Notes: generated by a model from the letters alone, not told the origin. 64,000 nucleotides of DNA from Streptomyces omiyaensis (GCF_014650895.1 NZ_BMVV01000020.1:62001-126000), one strand, 5' to 3'; positions 1 to 7,688 are shown, counted from the first letter of the stretch. Program-made: numbers and translations.

Positions 1-1
1 C

Positions 2-463
2 GACCAGGACGTGGTCGGCGTGGCCCTGGCCAACGCGACGAGCGGTCCGCTGACCGGCGTCGTGGCCGCCGACCTGGTACGGATCGTGGCCGAGGCCGAG
101 CCGCGGCTGCCCGAGCCGTGGCGGCCGCTGCCCGCGGACGAGGTCGACCAGGAGCTCCTGGCGCTTACCGGCCCCTGGTACTGGGGCACGTACTCCTACG
201 GTCTGCGGCTCGGCGCCGAGCGTGGGGTGGTCCTGGAGCCGTTGCGCGGGGCCGGCCGCCGCGCCAGGTTCCGGGCGCTGCCCGAGGGCGGCTGGATCGG
301 GCTGGACGGCTACTACGCGGGGGAGCGGCTCCGGGTCGTGCGGCGCCCCGACGGCAGCGTGAGCCACCTCGACCTGGGCTCCTTCGTCTTCACCCGGGAG
401 CCGTACGAGCCCGGGGACGCGGTTCCCGGCGGCACGGACGCGGAGGGCTGGCGCGGGCTCTGA
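2..463 (+). CDS. C-terminal end of a probable serine hydrolase (beta-lactamase/PBP-like family), cut by the window edge
   Basis: The reading frame is already open at base 2, so this is the last 153 residues of a longer protein and the start lies outside the window. No catalytic motif is visible in this part. The segment is a small beta-rich C-terminal domain with repeated W/Y-G-Y patterns (a WYWGTYSYG stretch, then GWIGLDGYY) of the kind that follows the beta-lactamase fold in many actinobacterial serine hydrolases. The family call is inferred from that resemblance only. It converges with the acetyltransferase gene downstream, with a parS-containing palindrome between the two stop codons. Confidence 0.55.
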   Translation, partial: DQDVVGVALANATSGPLTGVVAADLVRIVAEAEPRLPEPWRPLPADEVDQELLALTGPWYWGTYSYGLRLGAERGVVLEPLRGAGRRARFRALPEGGWIGLDGYYAGERLRVVRRPDGSVSHLDLGSFVFTREPYEPGDAVPGGTDAEGWRGL

Positions 464-479
464 TCCCGCCCCGTGGGGA

Positions 480-511
480 ACGGCCCGCGTTTCACGTGAA
501 ACACGGGCCGT
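480..511. terminator. 32-bp palindrome between convergent genes, with parS at its centre
   Basis: Arms of 8 bp (480-487 and 504-511) flank the 14-bp parS palindrome; only the pair 488/503 is mismatched. The whole element is therefore one long near-perfect palindrome between the stop codons at 463 and 523. Its position suits a bidirectional transcription terminator. There is no T-run, which is usual in Streptomyces. Confidence 0.6.
489..502. other. parS site (ParB-binding, chromosome segregation)
   Basis: GTTTCACGTGAAAC, an exact match to the 14-bp Streptomyces parS consensus. ParB nucleates on such sites and spreads to form the segregation complex; in Streptomyces they cluster around oriC. 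This is the first of three exact copies in the window. Confidence 0.93.
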
Positions 512-522
512 CCGCGGAAGGG

Positions 523-975
523 TCAGAGGGCCAGCTTGAAGCCCACGTGGCTCGCCTCGAAGCCGAGCCGTTCGTAGAAGCGGTGGGCGTCGGTGCGGGT
601 GACGTCGGAGGTCAGCTGGACCAGGACGCACTCCAGACGACGGGACTCCTCGACGGCCCACTCGACGAGTCGGCTCCCCAGACCGCTGCCGCGCTCCTCG
701 GAGTGGATCCGTACCCCCTCGATGATCGAGCGGGTGGCGCCGCGCCGGGAGAGCCCGGGGACGATCGTCAGCTGGAGCGTGCCAACGACCCTTCCGCCGC
801 GCGTGGCGACGACGAGGTGCTGGTTCGGGTCGTCCGCGAGGCGGGCGAAGGCGGCGAGGTACGGCGCCGGGTCGTCCGGGGACTCCCGCAGGGCGCCGAG
901 GGGGTCGTCGGCGAGCATCGCGACGATCGCGGGCACGTCCTCCGCGAGGGCGGGACGGATCTCAAGATCGTTCAT
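523..975 (-). CDS. GNAT family N-acetyltransferase
   Basis: 150 residues, the usual size for a single GNAT domain. The acetyl-CoA binding motif A is visible as EERGSGLGSRL, and the C-terminal motif B as AHRFYERLGF. Substrate is unknown. The ATG at 975 was chosen because translation from it begins MNDLEIRPA, the typical first strand of the fold; an upstream in-frame start at 1029 would add 18 residues unlike the family. It lies 57 bp downstream of the marR-like gene on the same strand and may be cotranscribed with it. Confidence 0.85.
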   Translation of the reverse strand: MNDLEIRPALAEDVPAIVAMLADDPLGALRESPDDPAPYLAAFARLADDPNQHLVVATRGGRVVGTLQLTIVPGLSRRGATRSIIEGVRIHSEERGSGLGSRLVEWAVEESRRLECVLVQLTSDVTRTDAHRFYERLGFEASHVGFKLAL

Positions 976-1032
976 GCCCGCAGGGTACGACCCGGTGGTG
1001 AAGGCCTGGTGGTGAAGGCCCGGGACCACCGG

Positions 1033-1491
1033 TCAGACGGCGGCGGTCTCGCCTTCGAGGACGCCGACCAAGGGGGCCAGCTCGGGGTTGTTCGCGGCCT
1101 CGTCCAGCGCCTCGCGCAGGGCTCGGTCGTTGGTGGGGCGGGCCTCGTCCAGGAGCTTCTGCCCGGCCTCGGTGACGTCGGTGTAGATGCCCCGGCGGTC
1201 GGTCGCGCAGAGGTAGCGGGTGAGCAGGCCCCGGTCCTCCAGGCGCGTCACCAGCCGGGTGGTGGCGCTCTGGCTGAGGACGACCGCGTCGGCGACCTGC
1301 TTCATCTGGAGGTGCCCGCCGGGGCCGTCGTGCTGGCGGCTCAGGACGTCGAGCAGCGAGTACTCGCGGGCGCTCAGACCGTGGCCGGACTCCAGGGCGC
1401 GCTCGATGTGCGACTCGATGCGCCCGTGCAGCAGGGAGAGGGCGCACCAGCGCTGTGCGAGTGCCGTGAGGGCGGGGTCCGTCGCGGTCAT
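1033..1491 (-). CDS. MarR family transcriptional regulator
   Basis: 152 residues. A winged helix-turn-helix covers roughly residues 40-105: the recognition region reads QVADAVVLSQSATTRLVTRLE and the wing contains the family signature DRRGIYTDVTEAG. Start at ATG 1491, which gives a normal N-terminal dimerisation helix; the longer frame to 1572 would run through a large inverted repeat in the upstream region. Members usually repress themselves and a neighbouring gene, so the downstream acetyltransferase and the flanking one are likely targets. The repeat at 1547-1585 is the obvious operator candidate. The ligand cannot be predicted. Confidence 0.88.
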   Translation of the reverse strand: MTATDPALTALAQRWCALSLLHGRIESHIERALESGHGLSAREYSLLDVLSRQHDGPGGHLQMKQVADAVVLSQSATTRLVTRLEDRGLLTRYLCATDRRGIYTDVTEAGQKLLDEARPTNDRALREALDEAANNPELAPLVGVLEGETAAV

Positions 1492-1546
1492 GATCTCTCC
1501 TCGTCCCTGTCCTCGCCGGTGGGTTGTCCGGATCCAGAGTAGTCGA

Positions 1547-1585
1547 AGGACCGCAATAGTGCGCGTGTGCAACTATTGCGGTCCT
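1547..1585. promoter_or_regulatory. Perfect 14-bp inverted repeat upstream of marR-like gene (candidate operator)
   Basis: AGGACCGCAATAGT (1547-1560) and its exact complement ACTATTGCGGTCCT (1572-1585) are separated by 11 bp. The element sits 56-94 bp upstream of the regulator start and 20 bp from the stop codon of the preceding gene, so it could act as a MarR operator, as a terminator for the upstream gene, or as both. The short internal GCAA/TTGC pattern favours the operator reading. Confidence 0.55.
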
Positions 1586-1605
1586 GGATCCGTGCCGTGG
1601 AGGGG

Positions 1606-2469
1606 TCAGCCCGCCGCGACGGTCAGCGGGGCGAAACGCCGTGTGGCGTCACCGGGAAGGTCAGGGAGGGAGCGGATCATCACCGCGTTGGTGACGACCG
1701 GGGCCAGGCCGTTCTCCGTGAGCCAGGACACCAGCTCGGTGTGGCGGACGTCGACGTCCGTGCGCAGCGGGCGCTCCGTGGCCTCCGCCAGCGAGGCGAC
1801 CAGCGCCTGGGCGGTGGCGGTGTCCCGGGCGATCAGCGGTCCGACGACATGGGTGTCCATGTTGGGCCAGGCGGCGGCGAATCCGGTGATCGTGCCGTCC
1901 TCGACGGCGACCCGCAGGTGGTCGGCGAAGGCCGGGAGCCGTGTGAGGAGCGGCGTGCGGTCGAGACCGAAGATCTCCCGGTCGAGGCGGAGGACCTCCT
2001 GGAGGTCGTCCGCGGTGGCCGGGCGGACCGGAATCGGCGGGGTCACCGCGTCGGCGGAGAAGTGGCCCTTCAGCATCGCGGAGCGGCCGATCTCGGTGAA
2101 GCCGAGTCCCGCGTAGAGCGGCTGTCCGTTCGCGGTGGCGTAGAGCGTCAGCGGGGTCTCCCCCGCCTCCGCCAGGACGTGCTCCATCAGGCGCCGCCCG
2201 ACGCCCCGGCGGGCGTGGCGCTGGGCGACGAGCACCATGCCGATGGCCGCGAGGCCGGGGCCGTAGGAGGTCACCACGCAGCAGGCGAGCAGTCCGTCAC
2301 CGTCGGGGTCGTCGATGCCGTATCCGGTGCCGGCGGTGAGCAGCAGCCCCCACTTGTGTTCTTCGCGGAGCCAGCCGCGGTCCTCGGAGAGGTCGGCGCA
2401 GGCCAGGAGGTCGGTGGGGCCGAGGCGTCGGACGGGGAGCCGTGCGAGGTCGGTGGGGGAGATCGGCAT
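1606..2469 (-). CDS. Two-domain GNAT acetyltransferase
   Basis: 287 residues, about twice the length of a single GNAT domain. The N-terminal half holds a clear acetyl-CoA loop (RRGVGRRL around residues 87-94) followed by PLYAGLGFTEIG. A second GNAT-like domain begins near residue 145 (IPVRPATADDLQEV) and looks degenerate. Start at ATG 2469; the longer frame to 2661 would read through the parS site at 2523. Transcribed away from the flavohaemoprotein gene, sharing a 230-bp divergent intergenic region that contains parS. Substrate unknown. Confidence 0.83.
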   Translation of the reverse strand: MPISPTDLARLPVRRLGPTDLLACADLSEDRGWLREEHKWGLLLTAGTGYGIDDPDGDGLLACCVVTSYGPGLAAIGMVLVAQRHARRGVGRRLMEHVLAEAGETPLTLYATANGQPLYAGLGFTEIGRSAMLKGHFSADAVTPPIPVRPATADDLQEVLRLDREIFGLDRTPLLTRLPAFADHLRVAVEDGTITGFAAAWPNMDTHVVGPLIARDTATAQALVASLAEATERPLRTDVDVRHTELVSWLTENGLAPVVTNAVMIRSLPDLPGDATRRFAPLTVAAG

Positions 2470-2522
2470 GACGGCCAGGCTTGCCGACGGAGGGATCGTC
2501 CGTCCAGGGATTTTCTGCTGGT

Positions 2523-2536
2523 GTTTCACGTGAAAC
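2523..2536. other. parS site (ParB-binding)
   Basis: GTTTCACGTGAAAC, exact 14-bp match, in the divergent intergenic region between the acetyltransferase start (2469) and the flavohaemoprotein start (2700). ParB bound here could affect either promoter. Confidence 0.92.
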
Positions 2537-2699
2537 GTGCTTCCCCGGCGGGAGGGAAGGGCCGGGGGCGAGCGCGCCGAAAGAGGGGAGCCTAGTCCGC
2601 AACCCTGCCCTTTGGCCCGAGAACGCGGCTTTCCGCCCGAAGCCTTTGCGGGAGGGGCCATGCTGCGAACACGGAAGCCGGCTGCGTGAGGCGAGGCAC

Positions 2700-3953
2700 A
2701 TGATGGATGGTCCGACCAGCACGAAGGACGGGACGGGGGCCCGAATAGCAGAGCCCTCCGCCGACGCGGTGCTCGTCCGCCGCACCCTCGAGGAGATCGC
2801 CCCGGTCGCCGACAAGGTGACCTCGTACTTCTACGCGCTGCTCTTCGTGCGGGACCCGGCCCTGCGCGAGCTCTTCCCGGCCGCGATGGACGTCCAGCGG
2901 GACCGTCTGCTCAAGGCCCTGCTCACGGTCGCCGAGCGGATGGACGACAGCGCCTTCCTCGGTGAGTACCTGGGGCATCTCGGCCGGGGGCACCGCAAGT
3001 ACGGCGTCGTGGCGGCCCACTACCCGGCGGTGGGGGAGGCCCTGATCGGCGCGCTCGTCCGGTACGCGGAGCGGAGCTGGGACGCGGAGACCGAGGCGGC
3101 CTGGGTCCGGGCGTACACGGCGATCTCGCAGATCATGATCGACGCCGCCTCGCAGGACGAGGCGAAGGCCCCCGCCTGGTGGCAGGCCGAGGTGGTCTCG
3201 CACGATCTGCGGACTCCCGACATCGCGGTGCTCACCCTGCGCCCCGACGCTCCCTACCCCTTCCTCGCCGGGCAGTACACGACGTTGGAGACCCCTTGGT
3301 GGCCGAGGGTCTGGCGCCACTACTCCTTCGCCTCGGCGCCCCGTCCGGACGGGCTGCTCACGCTCCACGTGAAGTCCGTCCCGGCCGGCTGGGTCTCGCG
3401 CGCCCTGGTCCACCGGGCCCGTCCCGGGGACGTGCTCCGGCTGGGGCCGCCGGCCGGCTCCATGACGGTCGACCACGCCACCGACACCGGGCTGCTCTGC
3501 CTCGGCGGCGGGACCGGCATCGCGCCGATCAAGGCGCTGGTGGAGGACGTCGCCGAACACGGCGACCGCCGGCAGGTCGACGTCTTCTACGGGGCCCGCA
3601 GGGGCCACGACCTCTACGACATGGACACCCTGCTGCGGCTCCAGAAGACCTTCCCCTGGCTCGCCGTCCACCCGGTCACCGAGGCGCAGGGGCCGCTGCC
3701 GGAGGCTGTCCGGGAGACGGGCCCCTGGACCGAGCGGGACGCCTACCTCGCGGGCCCGCTCGGCATGGTCCGGCAGGGCGTCGACGTGCTGCGCGGCGCC
3801 GGGGTCCCCTCGGAGCGGATCCGCCACGACTTCCTCGCGGAGCTCTCCGCGGTCGGAGCCGGTCCGGCCGCGGCCGGGGGCGGGTCAGCCGAGGTCGGGG
3901 GCGTGCATGGCGCGCACGCCCTCGATGTTCCCGTCGAGGTAGTGGCGCAGTGA
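2700..3953 (+). CDS. Flavohaemoprotein-like protein (globin plus FAD/NAD reductase)
   Basis: 417 residues. The globin domain (about 25-152) has a B10-type Tyr in YFYALLF (43-49) and the proximal His98 in GHRKYGV, followed by HYPAVGEALI as in Hmp proteins. The reductase half has the FAD motif RHYS (206-209), the NAD motif GGGTGIAP (269-276) and YLAGPLGMV (349-357). Such enzymes convert nitric oxide to nitrate using NAD(P)H and oxygen, or act in oxygen/nitrite stress. ATG ATG occurs at 2700/2703, preceded by a GAGGCGAGG ribosome site. The family fold ends near RHDFLAEL (376-382); the last 35 residues are a low-complexity tail lying antisense to the end of the Nudix gene. Confidence 0.87.
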   Translation: MMDGPTSTKDGTGARIAEPSADAVLVRRTLEEIAPVADKVTSYFYALLFVRDPALRELFPAAMDVQRDRLLKALLTVAERMDDSAFLGEYLGHLGRGHRKYGVVAAHYPAVGEALIGALVRYAERSWDAETEAAWVRAYTAISQIMIDAASQDEAKAPAWWQAEVVSHDLRTPDIAVLTLRPDAPYPFLAGQYTTLETPWWPRVWRHYSFASAPRPDGLLTLHVKSVPAGWVSRALVHRARPGDVLRLGPPAGSMTVDHATDTGLLCLGGGTGIAPIKALVEDVAEHGDRRQVDVFYGARRGHDLYDMDTLLRLQKTFPWLAVHPVTEAQGPLPEAVRETGPWTERDAYLAGPLGMVRQGVDVLRGAGVPSERIRHDFLAELSAVGAGPAAAGGGSAEVGGVHGAHALDVPVEVVAQ

Positions 3954-4364
3954 GAGCGGCACCAGGTGGACGGCGGCGATCCCCACACGGCTGAAGGGCA
4001 CCCGGACGATCTCGTACTCCCCGACGGGTTCGTCGACCTCGGGGCCGTGCCGGAGGCGGAGGTCCATCGACTCCAGGCGGCAGACGAAGAAGTGCTGGAC
4101 CTTCACGCCGGAGACCCCGCCGTCGACGATGTGCTCGACGGTGTCGACGAAACAGGGGACCACATCGACGATCTTGGCGCCGAGCTCCTCGTGCACCTCA
4201 CGGTGGAGGGCCTCGACGACGGTGGAGTCGGAGGGCTCGACGCCGCCACCGGGCGTCACCCAGTACGGATCCACCCCCGGCTTGGTGCGCTTGATGAGGA
4301 CGAGGTCGTCTCCGTCGAGCAGGATGGCGCGTGCGGTGCGCTTGACCACGGGCCGTTCGGTCAT
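3885..4364 (-). CDS. Nudix hydrolase
   Basis: 159 residues. The Nudix box lies at residues 41-63 and ends REVHEELGA, with the metal-binding glutamates E56, E59 and E60 intact. The first conserved Glu of the GX5E part is replaced by Ser47. Early sequence (residues 8-26) gives the expected first strand. Enzymes of this fold hydrolyse nucleoside diphosphates linked to another group; the substrate is not predictable here. Start at ATG 4364. It follows the LysR gene on the same strand after 35 bp, and its 3' end overlaps the flavohaemoprotein 3' end by 69 bp, tail to tail. Confidence 0.86.
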   Translation of the reverse strand: MTERPVVKRTARAILLDGDDLVLIKRTKPGVDPYWVTPGGGVEPSDSTVVEALHREVHEELGAKIVDVVPCFVDTVEHIVDGGVSGVKVQHFFVCRLESMDLRLRHGPEVDEPVGEYEIVRVPFSRVGIAAVHLVPLSLRHYLDGNIEGVRAMHAPDLG

Positions 4365-4399
4365 GGGAAGAAAATGGCCCGTTCCCACCGGGCTGAAAC

Positions 4400-5293
4400 T
4401 CACCACTCCCCCGCGGCCCGTACGAGTTCCTCGTGGGCACGCGCGATGTGGGTCAGCGCGAGGGTCCCCGTGCGGGTCACCAGGAAGTAGGTCCGCAGCG
4501 GCGGCACCGGCGGTTCGAGCAGTGCCACCAGCCGTCCCCGCTCCAGCGCCTCCTCGCAGAGGTAGCGGGGCAGCACCGCGAGCCCCGCGCCGGCGGCCGC
4601 GGCCTCCCGGACGGCCCGCAGGTCGGGTGCGATGACGGTGGCGGCCGCGGCCGGCCCGCTCTCGAAGACGGCGGCCCAGTAGCGGGCGGCGAAGGGCAGC
4701 GACTCGTGCACCTCGATCAGCGGGAGCTGCTCCAGGACCACCGCGCCGGTGGCGAGCACGCCGGGGGAGAGCCGGGCCGCCCAGCGCGGGGCGGCGACCA
4801 GGACGAGCTCCTCGTCGCAGAGCGGGACGGCGGTGAACAGTCCGCCGCGCGGCCGGGCGGTGGAGAGGGCCAGGTCGTGGTGGCCGGCGGCGAGTCCGTC
4901 GAGCAGTTCCTCGCTGTTGCCGGTGAAGGAGGCGCGCAGGGCGAGCCCCTGGGCGACGAGCGGGGCGAGCGCGGGCAGCGCGCGCAGCGAGGTGAACTCC
5001 GGTGGGCCGGCGACGTGCAGGGTGCGGACTCCGCGCTCGGCGTCGAGCCCGGTCTCCGTGATCTCGACGAGGGCGTCCAGGTGCGGGGCGGCGCGGTGGG
5101 CCAGTTCGTCGCCGATGCTGGTCGGGGTGACCCCGCGGGCCCGCCGCAGGAAGAGCGGCCGGCCGAGCTGCCGTTCCAGGGTGCGGATCTGGCTGGTGAC
5201 GGCGGGCTGGGAGAGGCCCAGCAGGGCGGCGGCGCGGGTGAAGGAGCCGGCCCGGTGCACCGTGACGAACGTGCGCAGCAGGGCCAGATCCAT
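4400..5293 (-). CDS. LysR family transcriptional regulator
   Basis: 297 residues. The N-terminal winged helix is textbook (MDLALLRTFVTVHRAGSFTR..., HTH core LGLSQPAVTSQIRTLE, about residues 16-45) and the effector domain follows (about 88-295). ATG 5293 fixes the canonical N-terminus; the extra frame to 5392 includes an operator-like site. Usually such regulators control a divergent gene, but the upstream neighbour points the same way, so the target may be its own transcript, including the Nudix gene, or lie elsewhere. Effector unknown. Confidence 0.9.
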   Translation of the reverse strand: MDLALLRTFVTVHRAGSFTRAAALLGLSQPAVTSQIRTLERQLGRPLFLRRARGVTPTSIGDELAHRAAPHLDALVEITETGLDAERGVRTLHVAGPPEFTSLRALPALAPLVAQGLALRASFTGNSEELLDGLAAGHHDLALSTARPRGGLFTAVPLCDEELVLVAAPRWAARLSPGVLATGAVVLEQLPLIEVHESLPFAARYWAAVFESGPAAAATVIAPDLRAVREAAAAGAGLAVLPRYLCEEALERGRLVALLEPPVPPLRTYFLVTRTGTLALTHIARAHEELVRAAGEW

Positions 5294-5333
5294 GGACGCC
5301 CTCCCGGCCGCCTGTCGTCGCGGAACCGTCCCA

Positions 5334-5351
5334 CTATAAATATGTCGATAG
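5334..5351. promoter_or_regulatory. Candidate LysR-type operator
   Basis: CTAT and ATAG half-sites separated by 10 bp of A/T-richer DNA (CTATAAATATGTCGATAG), 41-58 bp upstream of the LysR start codon. This fits the T-N11-A type of LysR binding site and an autoregulatory location. Confidence 0.45.
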
Positions 5352-5430
5352 GCCGCTGTCGCTACCGTGATTGGACACTGACGCACAGTCAACTAGCCTT
5401 GTTCGGGCGGGTTCCGCGCAAGGACGGGGG

Positions 5431-5463
5431 CGTTCCGAGCCACGAGGGGGGAGGCTCGGAACG
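5431..5463 (-). terminator. Hairpin terminator downstream of the PLP enzyme gene
   Basis: An 11-bp perfect stem (5431-5441 with 5453-5463) and an 11-nt loop, 17 bp after the stop codon at 5481 when read on the minus strand. Confidence 0.65.
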
Positions 5464-5480
5464 CCCTGGTCCGAGCCCTG

Positions 5481-6641
5481 TCAGCCCGCCTTCCGGGCCG
5501 CGTCCAGGGCGCGCAGCACGTCGGCGATCAGGTCCGCCGGGTCCTCGGCACCGACCGAGAAGCGGATGAAGCCCTCGGCGACGGCGTCCCCGCCCCAGCG
5601 GCCGCGCCGCTCGGCGGAGGAGCGCACGCCGCCGAAGCTGGTGGCGTCGTCGACCAGCCGGAGCTCGTCCAGGAAGCGTTCGGCCCGCGCGCGGTCGGCG
5701 AGCTCGAAGGAGATCACCGAGCCGAAGCGGCGCATCTGCCGCGCGGCGACCTCGTGCGAGGGGTCGTCCGGGAGTCCGGGGTGGCGCAGTCCGATGACGT
5801 CGGGATGGTCGGCCAGGACCCGGGCGAGCTCCAGGGCGGTCGCGCACTGGCGGTCGATCCGCAGCTGGAGCGTGGCGAGCGAGCGGTGGGCGAGCCAGGC
5901 CTCCATGGGGCCGGGGATCGCGCCGACGATCTTGCGCCAGCGCCGCACCTCCGCGGCCCGCCGGGGGTCGCGGCAGCTGACGTGGCCGAGCAGCACGTCG
6001 CCGTGGCCGGTCATCCCCTTGGTGTCGCTGGCGACCGAGAAGTCCGCGCCGAGCTCCAGCGGCCGCTGGCCGAGCGGGGTGGCGAGGGTGTTGTCGACGG
6101 CGACGAGCGCCCCGGCGGCGTGGGCCGCCCCGACCAGGCGGCGGATGTCACAGACGTCGAGCCCGGGGTTGGACGGGGTCTCGATCCACAGCAGCTTGGC
6201 GCCGTCGAGGACGTCGAGCTGGGCGTCGCCGCCGGTCGGGGCGGTGCGCACCTCGATGCCGTACGCGCGCAGCTGGTCGTGGAGGAGCGGCAGGGCCTGG
6301 TAGCCGTCGGTGGGCAGGACGACGGCGTCGCCGGCGGAGAGCTGGGAGAGGAGGACGGCGGAGATCGCGGCCATGCCGGAGGCGAAGACCACGGTCTCGA
6401 TGCCGGTCTCCCCGGGTGCCTCCAGGGTGCCGACGGCCCGCTCCAGATGGGTCCAGGTCGGGTTCTCGTCGCGGCCGTAGGTGTAGGGGCCGGTGGGCTC
6501 GCCGGGCAGGTGGAAGTGGGCGGCGAACACGGGACCCGGCAGGGTGGGTTCGTACTTCACGGGGTCGGGCAGTCCGGCCCGCACGGCGAGGGTGCCGTCG
6601 CCGGGGCCCTCGCCCTGGTGGTGCTGTTCCTGGGGGCTCAC
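5481..6641 (-). CDS. Cystathionine gamma-lyase/gamma-synthase family PLP enzyme
   Basis: 386 residues, full length for the Cys/Met metabolism PLP family. Visible features are the phosphate-binding YGR (55-57), the ASGMAA region (88-93), Asp183 in AVDNT for the pyridine nitrogen, and the Schiff-base Lys208 in SDTKGMTGHGD. The enzyme should carry out trans-sulfuration chemistry between cysteine, homocysteine and cystathionine in the cytoplasm; the lyase and synthase directions cannot be told apart from sequence alone. Start is GTG 6641. It is 159 bp downstream of ptpA on the same strand, separated by short repeats. Confidence 0.87.
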   Translation of the reverse strand: MSPQEQHHQGEGPGDGTLAVRAGLPDPVKYEPTLPGPVFAAHFHLPGEPTGPYTYGRDENPTWTHLERAVGTLEAPGETGIETVVFASGMAAISAVLLSQLSAGDAVVLPTDGYQALPLLHDQLRAYGIEVRTAPTGGDAQLDVLDGAKLLWIETPSNPGLDVCDIRRLVGAAHAAGALVAVDNTLATPLGQRPLELGADFSVASDTKGMTGHGDVLLGHVSCRDPRRAAEVRRWRKIVGAIPGPMEAWLAHRSLATLQLRIDRQCATALELARVLADHPDVIGLRHPGLPDDPSHEVAARQMRRFGSVISFELADRARAERFLDELRLVDDATSFGGVRSSAERRGRWGGDAVAEGFIRFSVGAEDPADLIADVLRALDAARKAG

Positions 6642-6698
6642 GGGTTCACGGGGTCCTTTCCTCGTTCTCGTTCCCCCGAAGTCTCTCCGGAAGTGCCG

Positions 6699-6809
6699 CC
6701 GGAGTCATTCCGGGCACCTCCCGGGGCCGTACCGGACGCCTCCCCGATTCGTTCCGGGCGGCGGCCCCTTCCGGAGTCATTCCGGCGGTCCCTTCCGGAG
6801 TCATTCCGG
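6699..6809. repeat. Three copies of a 15-bp GC-rich motif in the ptpA/PLP-enzyme gap
   Basis: CCGGAGTCATTCCGG occurs at 6699, 6771 and 6795; the last two copies share a 19-bp unit that starts CCTT and has a 24-bp period. The third copy contains the ptpA stop codon (6801-6803). The motif is itself a partial inverted repeat (CCGGA/TCCGG). Confidence 0.75.
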
Positions 6810-7295
6810 GCGCCCCTCCCGGAGGCCGGACAGGACCGCGGAGAGAAGTCCCTCGCTCGCGGCCTCGGTCATCTCCAGGCACTCCTCGAAGCCCTCGTAC
6901 CCGCCGTAGTAGGGGTCGGGGACGTCGAGGGAGTTCCCGGCTCCGGGGTCGTACGAGCGGAACAGCCGGATCCTGGCCGCCTCCTCGGGGGTGCGGGCGA
7001 GGCGGCGGAGCTCCCGGGCGTGGCCCTCGTCGAGCGCGATCACCAGATCGAGGGCGGGGAACCAGGAGGCGCGGAACTGCCGGGCGGTGTGGGCGGAGGT
7101 GTAGCCGTGCTCCTCCAGGACGGCGACGGTGCGCGGATCCGCCCCGTCGCCCTCGTGCCAGCCGCCGGTGCCCGCGCTGTCCACCTCGACCGCGCCGCCG
7201 AGGCCGGCCTCTTCCACGCGCGCGCGAAAGACGTGCTCGGCCATCGGGGAGCGGCAGATGTTGCCGGTGCAGACGAAGCAGACGCGGTAGGTCAT
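6801..7295 (-). CDS. ptpA: Low-molecular-weight protein tyrosine phosphatase PtpA
   Basis: 164 residues. The active-site loop CTGNICRS gives Cys9-X5-Arg15-Ser16, and the general acid Asp127 lies in DPYYGG. Both are exactly as in low-molecular-weight phosphotyrosine phosphatases. From memory, the S. coelicolor orthologue PtpA dephosphorylates phosphotyrosine and influences secondary metabolism. Start ATG 7295. It lies 9 bp after the small membrane protein gene on the same strand, so the two, and perhaps the PLP enzyme, probably form one transcript. Confidence 0.93.
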   Translation of the reverse strand: MTYRVCFVCTGNICRSPMAEHVFRARVEEAGLGGAVEVDSAGTGGWHEGDGADPRTVAVLEEHGYTSAHTARQFRASWFPALDLVIALDEGHARELRRLARTPEEAARIRLFRSYDPGAGNSLDVPDPYYGGYEGFEECLEMTEAASEGLLSAVLSGLREGRPE

Positions 7296-7304
7296 GCCGG
7301 CCGC

Positions 7305-7688
7305 TCAGTCGCCGTCGGGGAGCATGACGTTGAGCGCCCACGAGACGACCGAGATGACCAGGCCGCCGACGACGGCGGTCCCGAAGCCGTCCACGTGGAA
7401 GCTGAGGTCGAAGAGACCGGCCAGCCACGAGGTGAGCAGCAGCATCAGGGCGTTGACCACCAGGGTGATCAGGCCGAGGGTCAGGATGAAGAGGGGCAGC
7501 GTCAGCAGTTTCACGACCGGCTTGACCAGGAAGTTGACGAGGCCGAAGACGAGTGCGACGAGGAGCAGGGTGCCGAGGGCCTCCCCGGTGATCTCGTCGT
7601 TGCCGGTCAGGGTGATGCCGCCGAACAGCCAGATGGCGACCGCGAGTGCCCCCGCGTTGGCCAGTGTCTTGACTACAAAATTCTTCAT
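7305..7688 (-). CDS. Small four-helix membrane protein of the phage-holin superfamily IV type
   Basis: 127 residues with hydrophobic segments around 8-30, 38-58, 62-88 and 103-122. Conserved features include NFLVKPVVKLLTLPLFILTLG in the middle and the acidic C-terminus. This family is widespread in actinobacterial chromosomes and, despite its name, has no shown role in lysis. ATG 7688 begins MKNFVVKTLANAGAL. It is the first gene of a likely transcript with ptpA. The cupin gene starts divergently 44 bp away, so the two promoters overlap. Confidence 0.82.
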   Translation of the reverse strand: MKNFVVKTLANAGALAVAIWLFGGITLTGNDEITGEALGTLLLVALVFGLVNFLVKPVVKLLTLPLFILTLGLITLVVNALMLLLTSWLAGLFDLSFHVDGFGTAVVGGLVISVVSWALNVMLPDGD

